Of a DNA stretch of 64,000 bases, positions 46,207 to 52,799 are shown piece after piece. Below the pieces are notes generated by a model. It was not told where the DNA came from, did not search any database, and saw only the letters and a list, made by a program, of their open reading frames with translations. Source of the stretch: JAGWAJ01 sp965215155. Lineage in GTDB: Bacteria; Acidobacteriota; Vicinamibacteria; Vicinamibacterales; UBA8438. A program made the translations under genes and the position numbers. Positions within the stretch are counted from its first letter, which is position 1. Each line of letters begins with the position of its first letter. The stretch is taken from positions 1,116,001 to 1,180,000 of the forward strand of contig CBDCCY010000004.1 of NCBI GenBank assembly GCA_965215155.1, written 5' to 3'.

Positions 46207-46325
46207 GGGCCTCCAGCGTAACGCTGTGGCGTAACGACGGGGGACCCCGATAGCGGGGTAACCCAACGCCACCGAAACGGACACGGAGGGCCCCGGTCCG
46301 CGGGATCGGGGCCCTTTTTCTTTGC
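46207..46325 (+). ncRNA. Structured 3' part of a short transcript
   Basis: Three helices are visible: CAGCG TAA CGCTG (46214-46226), GTGGCGT with ACGCCAC (46226-46232, 46266-46272), and inside it CCCCG ATAG CGGGG. The terminator follows. The whole unit from 46148 to 46325 looks like an independent small RNA or a leader-peptide RNA. The family is not recognised. Confidence 0.5.
46288..46319 (+). terminator. Rho-independent terminator
   Basis: GGGCCCCG (46288-46295) and CGGGGCCC (46307-46314) with an inner GGTCCGCGGGAT segment, followed by TTTTTC. It is the best-formed terminator in the window. Confidence 0.9.
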
Positions 46326-46347
46326 CGTGGCGCTTCTCGGAGAGGAA

Positions 46348-46424
46348 TGGCGCGCCCTGCAGGATTCGAACCTGCGGCCTCCTGGTTCGTAGCCAGACGC
46401 TCTATCCAGCTGAGCTAAGGGCGC
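46348..46424 (-). tRNA. tRNA-Arg (anticodon ACG)
   Basis: A normal 74-base class I cloverleaf plus encoded CCA (46348-46350). The acceptor is GCGCCCT/AGGGCGC, the D arm AGCTCAGCTGGATAGAGC, and the anticodon loop CTACGAA gives ACG. The integrase gene stops 12 bases beyond its 5' end, so the conjugative element lies directly against this gene, unusually at its 5' side. Confidence 0.95.
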
Positions 46425-46435
46425 ATCCTTTAGAA

Positions 46436-47620
46436 TCAACGACTTACGGACGACTCTCCGGTACTGCCAGCCGGTACTGCCAGCCCAATCCCGCCCGCGA
46501 CCGGCGACGGTGCCCGATCCGCACGCTGCAATCGCTCGATCGCTTCGGCATGCTTCTGCAACTGCGGCGGCGCGTAGATCATCGTCGTCTCGGGATCCGT
46601 GTGGCCGTACAGATCCTGGATGTCGGCCACATCCGATCCCGTCCGCCGCAGCCCCGACGCGAAGGCGTGGCGGATCTGATACACGGTGAACGCTGGGCGG
46701 CCAGCCTTCCGGGCCGCCCCTGCAAGCGCCCTGTTCGCACTCGGGCAGGACCAACTCCCGTAGGCGCCAATCGCCATGAACTCGCGCGCCGCATCCAGCC
46801 CTTCGCCGACGAGCGGAACCGCCGCCAGCCGCCCGCCCTTCCCGCGTGGCACGGCGACGAACGGTGTCGGTTCGTCGAGGCGGAAGTCCTCGGGCCGCAG
46901 GCGACCCATCTGCGAGGGCCGCATCCCCGTCCAGTGCATCAGCCGTAAGCGTACTACGGTCTTGGACCCAGGCGTCAACTGCGCCAGCACCTCCGCGATG
47001 TGAGAGCGGTCGAGCCACCGCGGCCGGGGAGCGGGACGGGTGAACCGGACGAGATCGACCAGTTCGGCCGCTGCCCGGCGTCCGTAGAGGACCTTCACGA
47101 GGTTCGTCAGCGCATCCCGTCGATGGTTGCACGCCGAGACGGACAACGCCTCGCGCCACCTGCGCAGCTGGTCGTTGAGCGTAGCGATGTGCTGCGGCAA
47201 CGCCAGGGTCTTGAGGTGGCCGAAGCGCGCGGCCCACTCCCCGATGTAGTGCCGGCGGTCCGCGATGCTCACGAGGTCGTTGCCGATCTGGCGGAGGTAT
47301 CGGGACGCGTCGTCGGCCAGCGTATGCCGCTCGCCGGCAGGGAGCGTCCGCAAGCCGGCGCGCAACTCGTCCCGGCGCGTCCGGATGCTCTTGAGGGGCG
47401 TGCCGGGCGGGAAACGGATCTCTCGTTGGATGCCGTTCACCTTGACCGTGGCGGCCAGGCCCCAACGATCCCGGTAGATCCCCTGGGCAACGCGTACGCG
47501 GCGGCGGGACTGCGAGTCGGGCCTCGCCTTCATCGTTGAAGCTCTGCCTCGACCACTCTTGTCCGATGCAGCATCCGCGTCTGTCGGTGCCGTGCCGATG
47601 CGGTTGTGCGTGGATTTCAT
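46436..47620 (-). CDS. Tyrosine recombinase / integrase of the conjugative element
   Basis: The ATG at 47620 follows GGGAG. The protein has 394 residues. The catalytic residues are Arg in HWTGMRPSQMGRL, His and Arg in YQIRHAFASGLRRTG, His in LYGHTDPETT and Tyr in MIYAPPQ. The N-terminal half holds arm- and core-binding helices. It is unrelated to the P4-type integrases at 19531 and 63160. It is transcribed behind the repressor gene with a gap of 11 bases, so integration and repression are probably co-expressed. Confidence 0.9.
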   Translation of the reverse strand: MKSTHNRIGTAPTDADAASDKSGRGRASTMKARPDSQSRRRVRVAQGIYRDRWGLAATVKVNGIQREIRFPPGTPLKSIRTRRDELRAGLRTLPAGERHTLADDASRYLRQIGNDLVSIADRRHYIGEWAARFGHLKTLALPQHIATLNDQLRRWREALSVSACNHRRDALTNLVKVLYGRRAAAELVDLVRFTRPAPRPRWLDRSHIAEVLAQLTPGSKTVVRLRLMHWTGMRPSQMGRLRPEDFRLDEPTPFVAVPRGKGGRLAAVPLVGEGLDAAREFMAIGAYGSWSCPSANRALAGAARKAGRPAFTVYQIRHAFASGLRRTGSDVADIQDLYGHTDPETTMIYAPPQLQKHAEAIERLQRADRAPSPVAGGIGLAVPAGSTGESSVSR

Positions 47621-47631
47621 CGGGTCACTCC

Positions 47632-48342
47632 CTACACAAATGTCCTGCCGGTCCACTTGACCTCTCCGACGATCCGAGCGTCCGGCGGCCAGGGTCGGTT
47701 CGGCCAGGTCAGCTTGTCCGGGTTGTCGCTGACGAGTTGCCAGACGCCCGCCGGATCCCGGCCCGCGCGCTGGACGACGAGCCCCTCCTCGGTGCGCACG
47801 AGGTAGATGTGGCCGAGGCGCCGCCGGCGGCTCGCGTGGTTGACGAGGATCGAGCAGCCATCGACCAGGGTCGGCTCCATGGACTCTCCGATGACGCCGA
47901 TGACGCGGCAGTTGCGGGCGACGAGCCCGTGCCGGGCCAGCCACGTCATCGGGAACTTGAGGCGTCCGGTCACGCGCTCGTCGTAGGCCACGGCGCCGCC
48001 GCCCGCGGACGTGGCCAGCGCGAAGACACCGACGTAGTCGCTGTCGGCGCGGGATGCGCCGCGCGCATTCCGGTCATCAAGCGGTTTCCCACCCGTGGCG
48101 GCGGCGAGGGCGCGTGCGAGCTGCTCGGCGGGGGTCGTGTCCTCGGTGAGCCCGTGGAGGTAGTCGGTCGACACGTCGAGCATCCTCGCGGCGGCCGCCA
48201 GCCTGTCGACCCGAAGGCGGGACCTCCCGTGCTCGACCATGGAGATCGCCTCTCGGGTGAGGGCGATCTTGGCGGCGAGCTGGGCCTGGTTGAAGCCCCG
48301 GAGCGCGCGGGCCGCGCGCAGGCGCTGTCCGACGATGTTCAT
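47632..48342 (-). CDS. CI/LexA-like repressor: XRE helix-turn-helix plus S24 peptidase domain
   Basis: The ATG at 48342 is chosen; a TTG lies 6 bases earlier. The protein has 236 residues. Residues 5-65 form an XRE domain (FNQAQLAAKIALTREAISMV). The C-terminal S24 domain has the catalytic Ser154 in IGESMEPTLVDG and a plausible Ala-Gly cleavage site near residues 113-114. At the position of the catalytic Lys, 37 residues after the Ser as in LexA, it has Gln191 (GLVVQRAG where relatives have VVKR). Self-cleavage may thus be lost. It presumably represses the divergent regulator gene. Confidence 0.9.
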   Translation of the reverse strand: MNIVGQRLRAARALRGFNQAQLAAKIALTREAISMVEHGRSRLRVDRLAAAARMLDVSTDYLHGLTEDTTPAEQLARALAAATGGKPLDDRNARGASRADSDYVGVFALATSAGGGAVAYDERVTGRLKFPMTWLARHGLVARNCRVIGVIGESMEPTLVDGCSILVNHASRRRRLGHIYLVRTEEGLVVQRAGRDPAGVWQLVSDNPDKLTWPNRPWPPDARIVGEVKWTGRTFV

Positions 48343-48410
48343 GGGCAATGATAATCAATGATTACAGTTGACTGGTAATTTTCGGTGCCTCTAGATTCCT
48401 GGAGGCACCA
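48343..48410. promoter_or_regulatory. Divergent control region: operator-like palindromes and an RBS hairpin
   Basis: TGAT-A-ATCA lies at 48349-48357 and the imperfect palindrome ATTACAGTTGACTGGTAAT at 48361-48379, both AT-rich and between the divergent repressor and Cro/Xis-like genes. GGTGCCTC (48384-48391) and GAGGCACC (48402-48409) form a perfect 8-base stem that encloses the GGAGG ribosome binding site of the gene at 48411. Confidence 0.65.
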
Positions 48411-48941
48411 ATGGTCACTTCCACACAGGCAATCGGCGCCCGGATGGCGACGCTGGGGCTGTCGCAGCGCAAGCTGGCGTCGATGCTCGGCGTCAGTCAG
48501 CCCGCCCTGAACGGGTGGCTCAACGGCTACACCCGGCCGCCGGCCAGATTCCTCGAGCGGGCCACCGAGGTCCTTGACGTGATGGAGGAGGCGGAGCGCG
48601 CTGCGACCGCCGCGCGGGAGGAGGTTCTGGCGCGAGTGCGTGAACGAACGCCGATCGGGTCGCGGGCCGGCGGGCACGTGGAGCCCCGCGGCAATGGAGA
48701 TCCGCGCGACCCGGATGTCGCGGCGGAGAAGCTGCCCGACGTGTTGTTCGTCGATGAGGTGGCGGAGTTGCTGCGCTGCCACCCGAAGACTATCAAGCGT
48801 CGCCTCGATCACCATGTCTTTCCGGTGGCGCCGATTCCGGGCATCGACCGTCGCCCGCGGTGGAGCAAGGCGGCCGTGTTGCAGTGGCTCGCGACCGGCG
48901 CGGGATGCCGCAAGCCCGCCCGGAAGGGGCGGAGGCGGTGA
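48411..48941 (+). CDS. Cro-like and excisionase-like double helix-turn-helix regulator
   Basis: The protein has 176 residues. The N-terminal XRE domain (LGLSQRKLASMLGVSQPALN) resembles Cro. A Glu/Arg-rich helix and a flexible linker follow. The C-terminal domain (VLFVDEVAELLRCHPKTIKR to SKAAVLQWLA) is an AlpA/Xis-type winged helix. One protein may thus both antagonise the repressor and act as directionality factor for excision. Its ribosome binding site is inside a hairpin, so its translation may be controlled. It starts the plus-strand operon of the element. Confidence 0.8.
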   Translation: MVTSTQAIGARMATLGLSQRKLASMLGVSQPALNGWLNGYTRPPARFLERATEVLDVMEEAERAATAAREEVLARVRERTPIGSRAGGHVEPRGNGDPRDPDVAAEKLPDVLFVDEVAELLRCHPKTIKRRLDHHVFPVAPIPGIDRRPRWSKAAVLQWLATGAGCRKPARKGRRR

Positions 48942-49279
48942 GCACCTCGCGCTGCGGCCGGGAGCCGAATGGAGGCTCCCGGCGCCCGCCGTTCGAGGAC
49001 GAACAGCCACGGCTGGGGTTCGACGACGTGGTCGAGGGCGATGCGAGCGAGCGTCTGCCCGTGGACGCGCCGCGTCGGGAGGAGGGCGCCGGACCGCAAC
49101 CGGCCGCGCCGTGGCGTGAGGTGGACGTGGACGTGGGCGCTCCCGTGATCGTCTGTCCGGGGTGCTGGCCGGAGATGGCGGCGCGCGTGAAGAACCGTTC
49201 CGGCGTCGAGGTGCGCGTGCTCGATGAGCGGCCGGCGTGGGCGCGCTGCGGGGTGTGCGATCCGGAGGACGTGTGCTGA
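48938..49279 (+). CDS. Small cysteine-containing hypothetical protein
   Basis: The GTG at 48938 overlaps the preceding stop (GTGA) and has GGAGGCG upstream. The protein has 113 residues with a disordered acidic N-terminus. A C-terminal CPGCW and CGVC pair about 40 residues apart could form a zinc ribbon. It is part of the element's early operon. The family is not recognised. Confidence 0.6.
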   Translation: MSTSRCGREPNGGSRRPPFEDEQPRLGFDDVVEGDASERLPVDAPRREEGAGPQPAAPWREVDVDVGAPVIVCPGCWPEMAARVKNRSGVEVRVLDERPAWARCGVCDPEDVC

Positions 49280-49349
49280 GGCGGGGAGCGGAGGGGGGCG
49301 TCCCGGAAGCGGCCGCGCGAAAGGGCACGGCGCCGCGGGACGGTGACCG

Positions 49350-50102
49350 ATGGCGGGACAGGGAAGCGGCTGCGGGGTAGCGATGCCGGCCGATCGGCTT
49401 CTGCACGCGCGGCTCGGCCACTCGGCGAAGGTGTCGAGCCTGTCGGACCTGGAGTACCGGGTGTGGACGACCTACGTGCTCGGGGCGGACGACTTCGGGG
49501 TGATGCGGGCCGACGCGGTGGCGTTCCAGGCGGCGCACGACGCGCTGTGCGCGCGGCCGGCGAAGGCGATCAAGCGGTGCATCGAGCGCCTCGTCGAGGT
49601 GGGCCTCGTGGCGGCGTTCGTCCACCAGGGCTCGCGCTACCTGTACCAGACCGACTGGCAGGACTTCCAGCGGGTGCGGTATCCGCTCCGGACCGTGCAT
49701 CCGCTGCCGGCGTCGGCAGATGTCAGCGCGAAGACGCGGCACCTGTGGTCGGTGCATCCGGGCGGCGTGAAGGTGCCGGCGCTGCCGAGATCCTCCCGGA
49801 CGGCTCCCGGAGGATTCCCGGAGAGTTCCGGGAATCCTCCCGAAAAGCTCCCGGACGGTTCCCGAAGAGATCCGGAACTGGTTCCGGAAGATTCCCGCAC
49901 TTCTCCAGGAACTTTCCCGCCTCACGCGCGCAGCTGCGAAACGGCTAACGGCTTATGGCCTACGGCCAAGGGAGAGAGGGGTGTGGGGGGAGAGGGTTCG
50001 AAGCGGCAAGCGAAGGCGTCGCTGCATGGCCGCGGCGGTGGTGCGCGGTCGACGGAGCCGCGCGAGGCGTACGACGCGGTGATCGAGCGGGCGAAGCGAT
50101 GA
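49350..50102 (+). CDS. Replication-initiation-like protein with repeats inside its gene
   Basis: The protein has 250 residues; the conserved part begins at MPADRLLHARLGHSAKVSSL (ATG 49383 is an alternative start). Residues about 15-115 resemble the winged-helix domain of phage and element replication proteins (LEYRVWTTYVLGADDFGVMR, AIKRCIERLVEVGLVAAFVH). The middle is a Ser/Pro/Gly-rich linker encoded by iteron-like DNA (49797-49915). The C-terminus is short. It overlaps the DnaC-like gene by 4 bases, an initiator plus helicase-loader pair like phage O and P. Confidence 0.65.
   Translation: MAGQGSGCGVAMPADRLLHARLGHSAKVSSLSDLEYRVWTTYVLGADDFGVMRADAVAFQAAHDALCARPAKAIKRCIERLVEVGLVAAFVHQGSRYLYQTDWQDFQRVRYPLRTVHPLPASADVSAKTRHLWSVHPGGVKVPALPRSSRTAPGGFPESSGNPPEKLPDGSRRDPELVPEDSRTSPGTFPPHARSCETANGLWPTAKGERGVGGEGSKRQAKASLHGRGGGARSTEPREAYDAVIERAKR
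49797..49915 (+). repeat. Iteron-like repeats inside the replication gene, candidate origin
   Basis: About ten copies of TCCCGGA or close variants (TCCCGAA, TCCGGAA and one inverted TTCCGGGAA) occur every 10-13 bases. The arrangement recalls the lambda origin, which lies inside gene O. Confidence 0.5.
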
Positions 50103-50809
50103 GCGTGGGGTGCGGGCGGTGCGAGCGGACACCGGGCTGGGAATCGGTCGAGGTCGAGGGCGTCTCGCGACTGCGGCGGTGCGGGTGCTGGACGGCGGCG
50201 CATGCCGCGCCGCCGTCGGTGCCGCGGGAGTTCCGGGACGCGCGGTGGTCGACGTGGCGCAAGACGGGCGACAACCGGCACGCGCTGGACGAGGCGCGGG
50301 CCTTCGTGCGGGCCGATTCGGAGGGGCCGGACCTGTTCCTATGCGGCCCGGTGGGCACGGGCAAGACGCGGCTGGCGTGCACCCTGCTGAACGAGGCGTG
50401 GAAGTCGGGCGAGCGGTCGGTGGCGTTCGCGCGGGTGCCGATGCTGCTCTACCGGCTCCAGCCGCACGGGACGGGGGCGGAGACGGCCGAGGAGTTCAAC
50501 CGGCTGGCGGCGGCGAGGCTGCTGGTGCTCGACGACCTCGGGGCGGAGCGGGACGCGGCGACCGACTACACGCGGCGGACGCTGCTGATGCTCTACGAGG
50601 CGCGGCACGACGCCGGGCGCCGGACGGTGTGGACGTCGAACAAGACGCCGAGCCAGATCGGCGTGTTCATGGGGGACGACCGGCTGTCGAGCCGCATCGC
50701 CGGCCGGTGCCGGGACTGGCGGCTTGCGGGACGCGGAACGTACCGGTCGGCGGAGCGCGAGCCCGTTGCGGCGGGACGCGCCGCGCCGGCGATGGAGCGA
50801 GCGAGATGA
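50099..50809 (+). CDS. DnaC-like helicase loader ATPase
   Basis: The ATG at 50099 overlaps the preceding stop. The protein has 236 residues. An N-terminal Cys cluster (CGRCERTPGW, CGCW) may bind zinc. Walker A is LFLCGPVGTGKTRLA near residue 83 and Walker B LLVLDDLGAERD, with an arginine-finger region SSRIAGRCRDW. It is of the DnaC/IstB AAA+ type and would load the host helicase at the element's origin. Confidence 0.85.
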   Translation: MSVGCGRCERTPGWESVEVEGVSRLRRCGCWTAAHAAPPSVPREFRDARWSTWRKTGDNRHALDEARAFVRADSEGPDLFLCGPVGTGKTRLACTLLNEAWKSGERSVAFARVPMLLYRLQPHGTGAETAEEFNRLAAARLLVLDDLGAERDAATDYTRRTLLMLYEARHDAGRRTVWTSNKTPSQIGVFMGDDRLSSRIAGRCRDWRLAGRGTYRSAEREPVAAGRAAPAMERAR

Positions 50810-51681
50810 GGGACCGGAGGCCGGAGAGGACGCCGGGCCGGGAGGCGTGGCGCGACGAGCGGCCGGGCCGCGGGGAGCGTAGCGGGCACCGCCGCGAGTA
50901 CGACGGCCGGCAGGAACGGCGGACGCAGGAGGCGCGGGTCGACGGCGTCGTGCGCGACGTCGGTGCCTTCCGGGCGGTGGCGCTTCGGGACCTGGTCGAG
51001 CGGCAGTTCGACGGGCATCCGTATGCGGCGCGCCGGGGCATCGGCGTGGCCGAGCGGCGCGGCTGGGTGCGGCGCCGGAAGGCGCGCGGCCCGCAGGGCG
51101 GGGAGTTCACCGTCGTGGTGGCGACGCCGGCCGGCGCGGCGCGGGCCGAGACGCTGTGGTGCGAGGCGGGACGGCCGGATCAGCGGACGTTCTCCGGGGC
51201 GGTCAAGCCATCGGAGATCGGGCACGACGTGGCGGTGTACCGCGCGGCCGGCGCGGCGCAGGCGCGGATCGAGTCGGCGGGCGGACGCGTCGTGCGTGTC
51301 CGCATCGACGCGGAGCTGAAGGGCCAACTGGCGGCCCGTGCGGAGCGGGCGCGGCGGCGGGCGGGACGCCGGGCGGCCGAGTTGGAGCGCTGCCACGCGG
51401 CGGCGGCCCTGGGGCTGCCGGTCGAGGAGGGCCAGGCGCTCGTGCCGGACGCGCAGATCGAGTACGTCGACGCCGGCGGGCGGACCGGGCGCTGCAACGT
51501 CGAAGTCGCGTCGGAGCACTACCGGGGCCGGTCGATCCGGGCGAAGGCGCGGGCGGGCTTCGTGCTCTGCGCGCCGACGGCCCGCGCCGCGCGGGCCATT
51601 CGCCGGGCGCTGGGCGGCGGCAGCGACGGCCGCCGGGGCGGCGGGCCGCTGCGGGAAGACCCCGAGGTGATCGAGCTGTGA
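50806..51681 (+). CDS. Winged-helix protein of the replication-relaxation type
   Basis: The ATG at 50806 overlaps the preceding stop. The protein has 291 residues. A basic N-terminus is followed by a winged helix (FRAVALRDLVERQFDGHPYA, GVAERRGWVRRR). A C-terminal part has PDAQIEYVDAGGRTGRCNVE in the style of the replication-relaxation family, whose core resembles PD-(D/E)xK nucleases. Such proteins act in DNA processing of conjugative elements. It may replace a classical relaxase, which is not seen in this element. Confidence 0.5.
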   Translation: MRDRRPERTPGREAWRDERPGRGERSGHRREYDGRQERRTQEARVDGVVRDVGAFRAVALRDLVERQFDGHPYAARRGIGVAERRGWVRRRKARGPQGGEFTVVVATPAGAARAETLWCEAGRPDQRTFSGAVKPSEIGHDVAVYRAAGAAQARIESAGGRVVRVRIDAELKGQLAARAERARRRAGRRAAELERCHAAAALGLPVEEGQALVPDAQIEYVDAGGRTGRCNVEVASEHYRGRSIRAKARAGFVLCAPTARAARAIRRALGGGSDGRRGGGPLREDPEVIEL

Positions 51682-51995
51682 GGCCGTGGAAGGTGGGCGT
51701 GGGACTGACGGCATCGGCCGCGGCGCTGGGCATCTGGGGCCTGTGGGTCGAGCTGACCTACCTGCACCCGTTCTGGCGGGTCGTTGCCGTGGACTACGAC
51801 TGGTACGTCGCCGCGTACGGCGGGATGGCGCTGGCGAGCTTCGGGACCGGGGTCTACGTGGCGGCGCGAGTGATCGGCCTCGGCGCGGTGGGCCGGAAGG
51901 TGGACGTGGTCGAGCGGGCGATCCGGCGGGGCGACGGGCAGGACCCGGCGCTGGCCGAGGCGCTGGCGCGCGACGAGGCAGGAGAGTACTCGTGA
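51678..51995 (+). CDS. Two-helix membrane protein of the transfer operon
   Basis: The GTG at 51678 overlaps the preceding stop. The protein has 105 residues with hydrophobic helices near 7-27 and 45-68 (YVAAYGGMALASFGTGVYVA), then a charged helix (GRKVDVVERAIRRGDGQDPA). It precedes the pilin gene and is linked to its neighbours by 4-base overlaps. The family is not recognised. Confidence 0.6.
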   Translation: MRPWKVGVGLTASAAALGIWGLWVELTYLHPFWRVVAVDYDWYVAAYGGMALASFGTGVYVAARVIGLGAVGRKVDVVERAIRRGDGQDPALAEALARDEAGEYS

Positions 51996-52195
51996 GCAGC
52001 TGGATGGACGCGGGAGAGTGCTGCCGGGCGGCGGTGTGGGCCGCGGGCCTGTGCGCGCTGGGTATCGGCAGCGTGCTGCTCGCGGTGCTGCCGCGCGACC
52101 GCGTGGGCGCGGGCGCCGGCTTGGCGGCGGGGTTCGCGTTCGGGGTGTTCGTGGCGGCGGCCTGGTACGTCTCGGCGGCATGCCGGATGTGGTGA
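51992..52195 (+). CDS. Small two-helix membrane protein
   Basis: A GTG at 51992 overlaps the preceding stop. The protein has 67 residues with two hydrophobic helices (AAVWAAGLCALGIGSVLLAV and LAAGFAFGVFVAAAWYVSAA) joined by a short basic turn. Its position in the transfer operon suggests a mating-pair or surface-exclusion accessory. Confidence 0.55.
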   Translation: MSSWMDAGECCRAAVWAAGLCALGIGSVLLAVLPRDRVGAGAGLAAGFAFGVFVAAAWYVSAACRMW

Positions 52196-52209
52196 CGAGG
52201 AGGAGTTCG

Positions 52210-52494
52210 ATGCGGAAGAGGGTCTGGGTTTGGAGCGGGACGGTGGCCGTGCTGGCCGCCGCGGCCGAACGGGTCGTGTTCGCACAGGGCACGTCGCCCT
52301 GGGTGCAGGCGGTCAACAACCTGCAGCAGGCGTTCACGGGGCCGATCGCGCGCGGGCTGGCGCTGGTGGCGATCGTCGTCGGCGGATTGATGTTCGCGTT
52401 TCAGGAAGGCGGCTCCAAGCAGGCGCTGGCCGGGATCATCTTCGGCCTCGGCATGGCGCTGGGCGCGGCCAACTTCATCGCCTGGCTGTTCTGA
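52210..52494 (+). CDS. trbC: TrbC/VirB2-type conjugative pilin
   Basis: The ATG at 52210 follows GAGGAGGAG. The protein has 94 residues. A signal peptide is cleaved after VVFA near residue 28. Two hydrophobic helices follow (GPIARGLALVAIVVGGLMFA and AGIIFGLGMALGAANFIAWL), separated by FQEGGSKQA, the VirB2/TrbC pattern. It is the major pilus subunit. Confidence 0.9.
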   Translation: MRKRVWVWSGTVAVLAAAAERVVFAQGTSPWVQAVNNLQQAFTGPIARGLALVAIVVGGLMFAFQEGGSKQALAGIIFGLGMALGAANFIAWLF

Positions 52495-52799
52495 TGCGCG
52501 GGCGAAGGCAGTGGCACGGCTACGCGATTCTCAGCCAGCCCTTGACGGTGCTCGGCGTCGAGCGGCGGTTCTTCCTGCTGGCGGCGACGCTTGGCGCGGC
52601 CATCTGGAACGCGGTGAACAGTCTGCCGGCGGGCGGGCTGGTCTTCGGCGTGCTGTATGCGGCCGGCTGGCTCGCGTGGCGGCACGACCAGAACCTGGTC
52701 GGGGTGATCCGGGCGGCGGTGCGCTACCGCAGCCGGTACGACGCGGGGCTGCTGGAGGACCGCTCGCCCTACGTCGTGATCGAGAGGAGTGAAGGGTGA
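52494..52799 (+). CDS. trbD: TrbD/VirB3-type inner-membrane protein
   Basis: The ATG at 52494 overlaps the stop of the pilin gene. The protein has 101 residues. It has the VirB3-type start YAILSQPLTVLGVERRFFLL, a double hydrophobic segment to about residue 65, and RHDQNLVGVIRAAVRYRSRY. It works with the VirB4 ATPase in pilus assembly. Confidence 0.85.
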   Translation: MRGRRQWHGYAILSQPLTVLGVERRFFLLAATLGAAIWNAVNSLPAGGLVFGVLYAAGWLAWRHDQNLVGVIRAAVRYRSRYDAGLLEDRSPYVVIERSEG

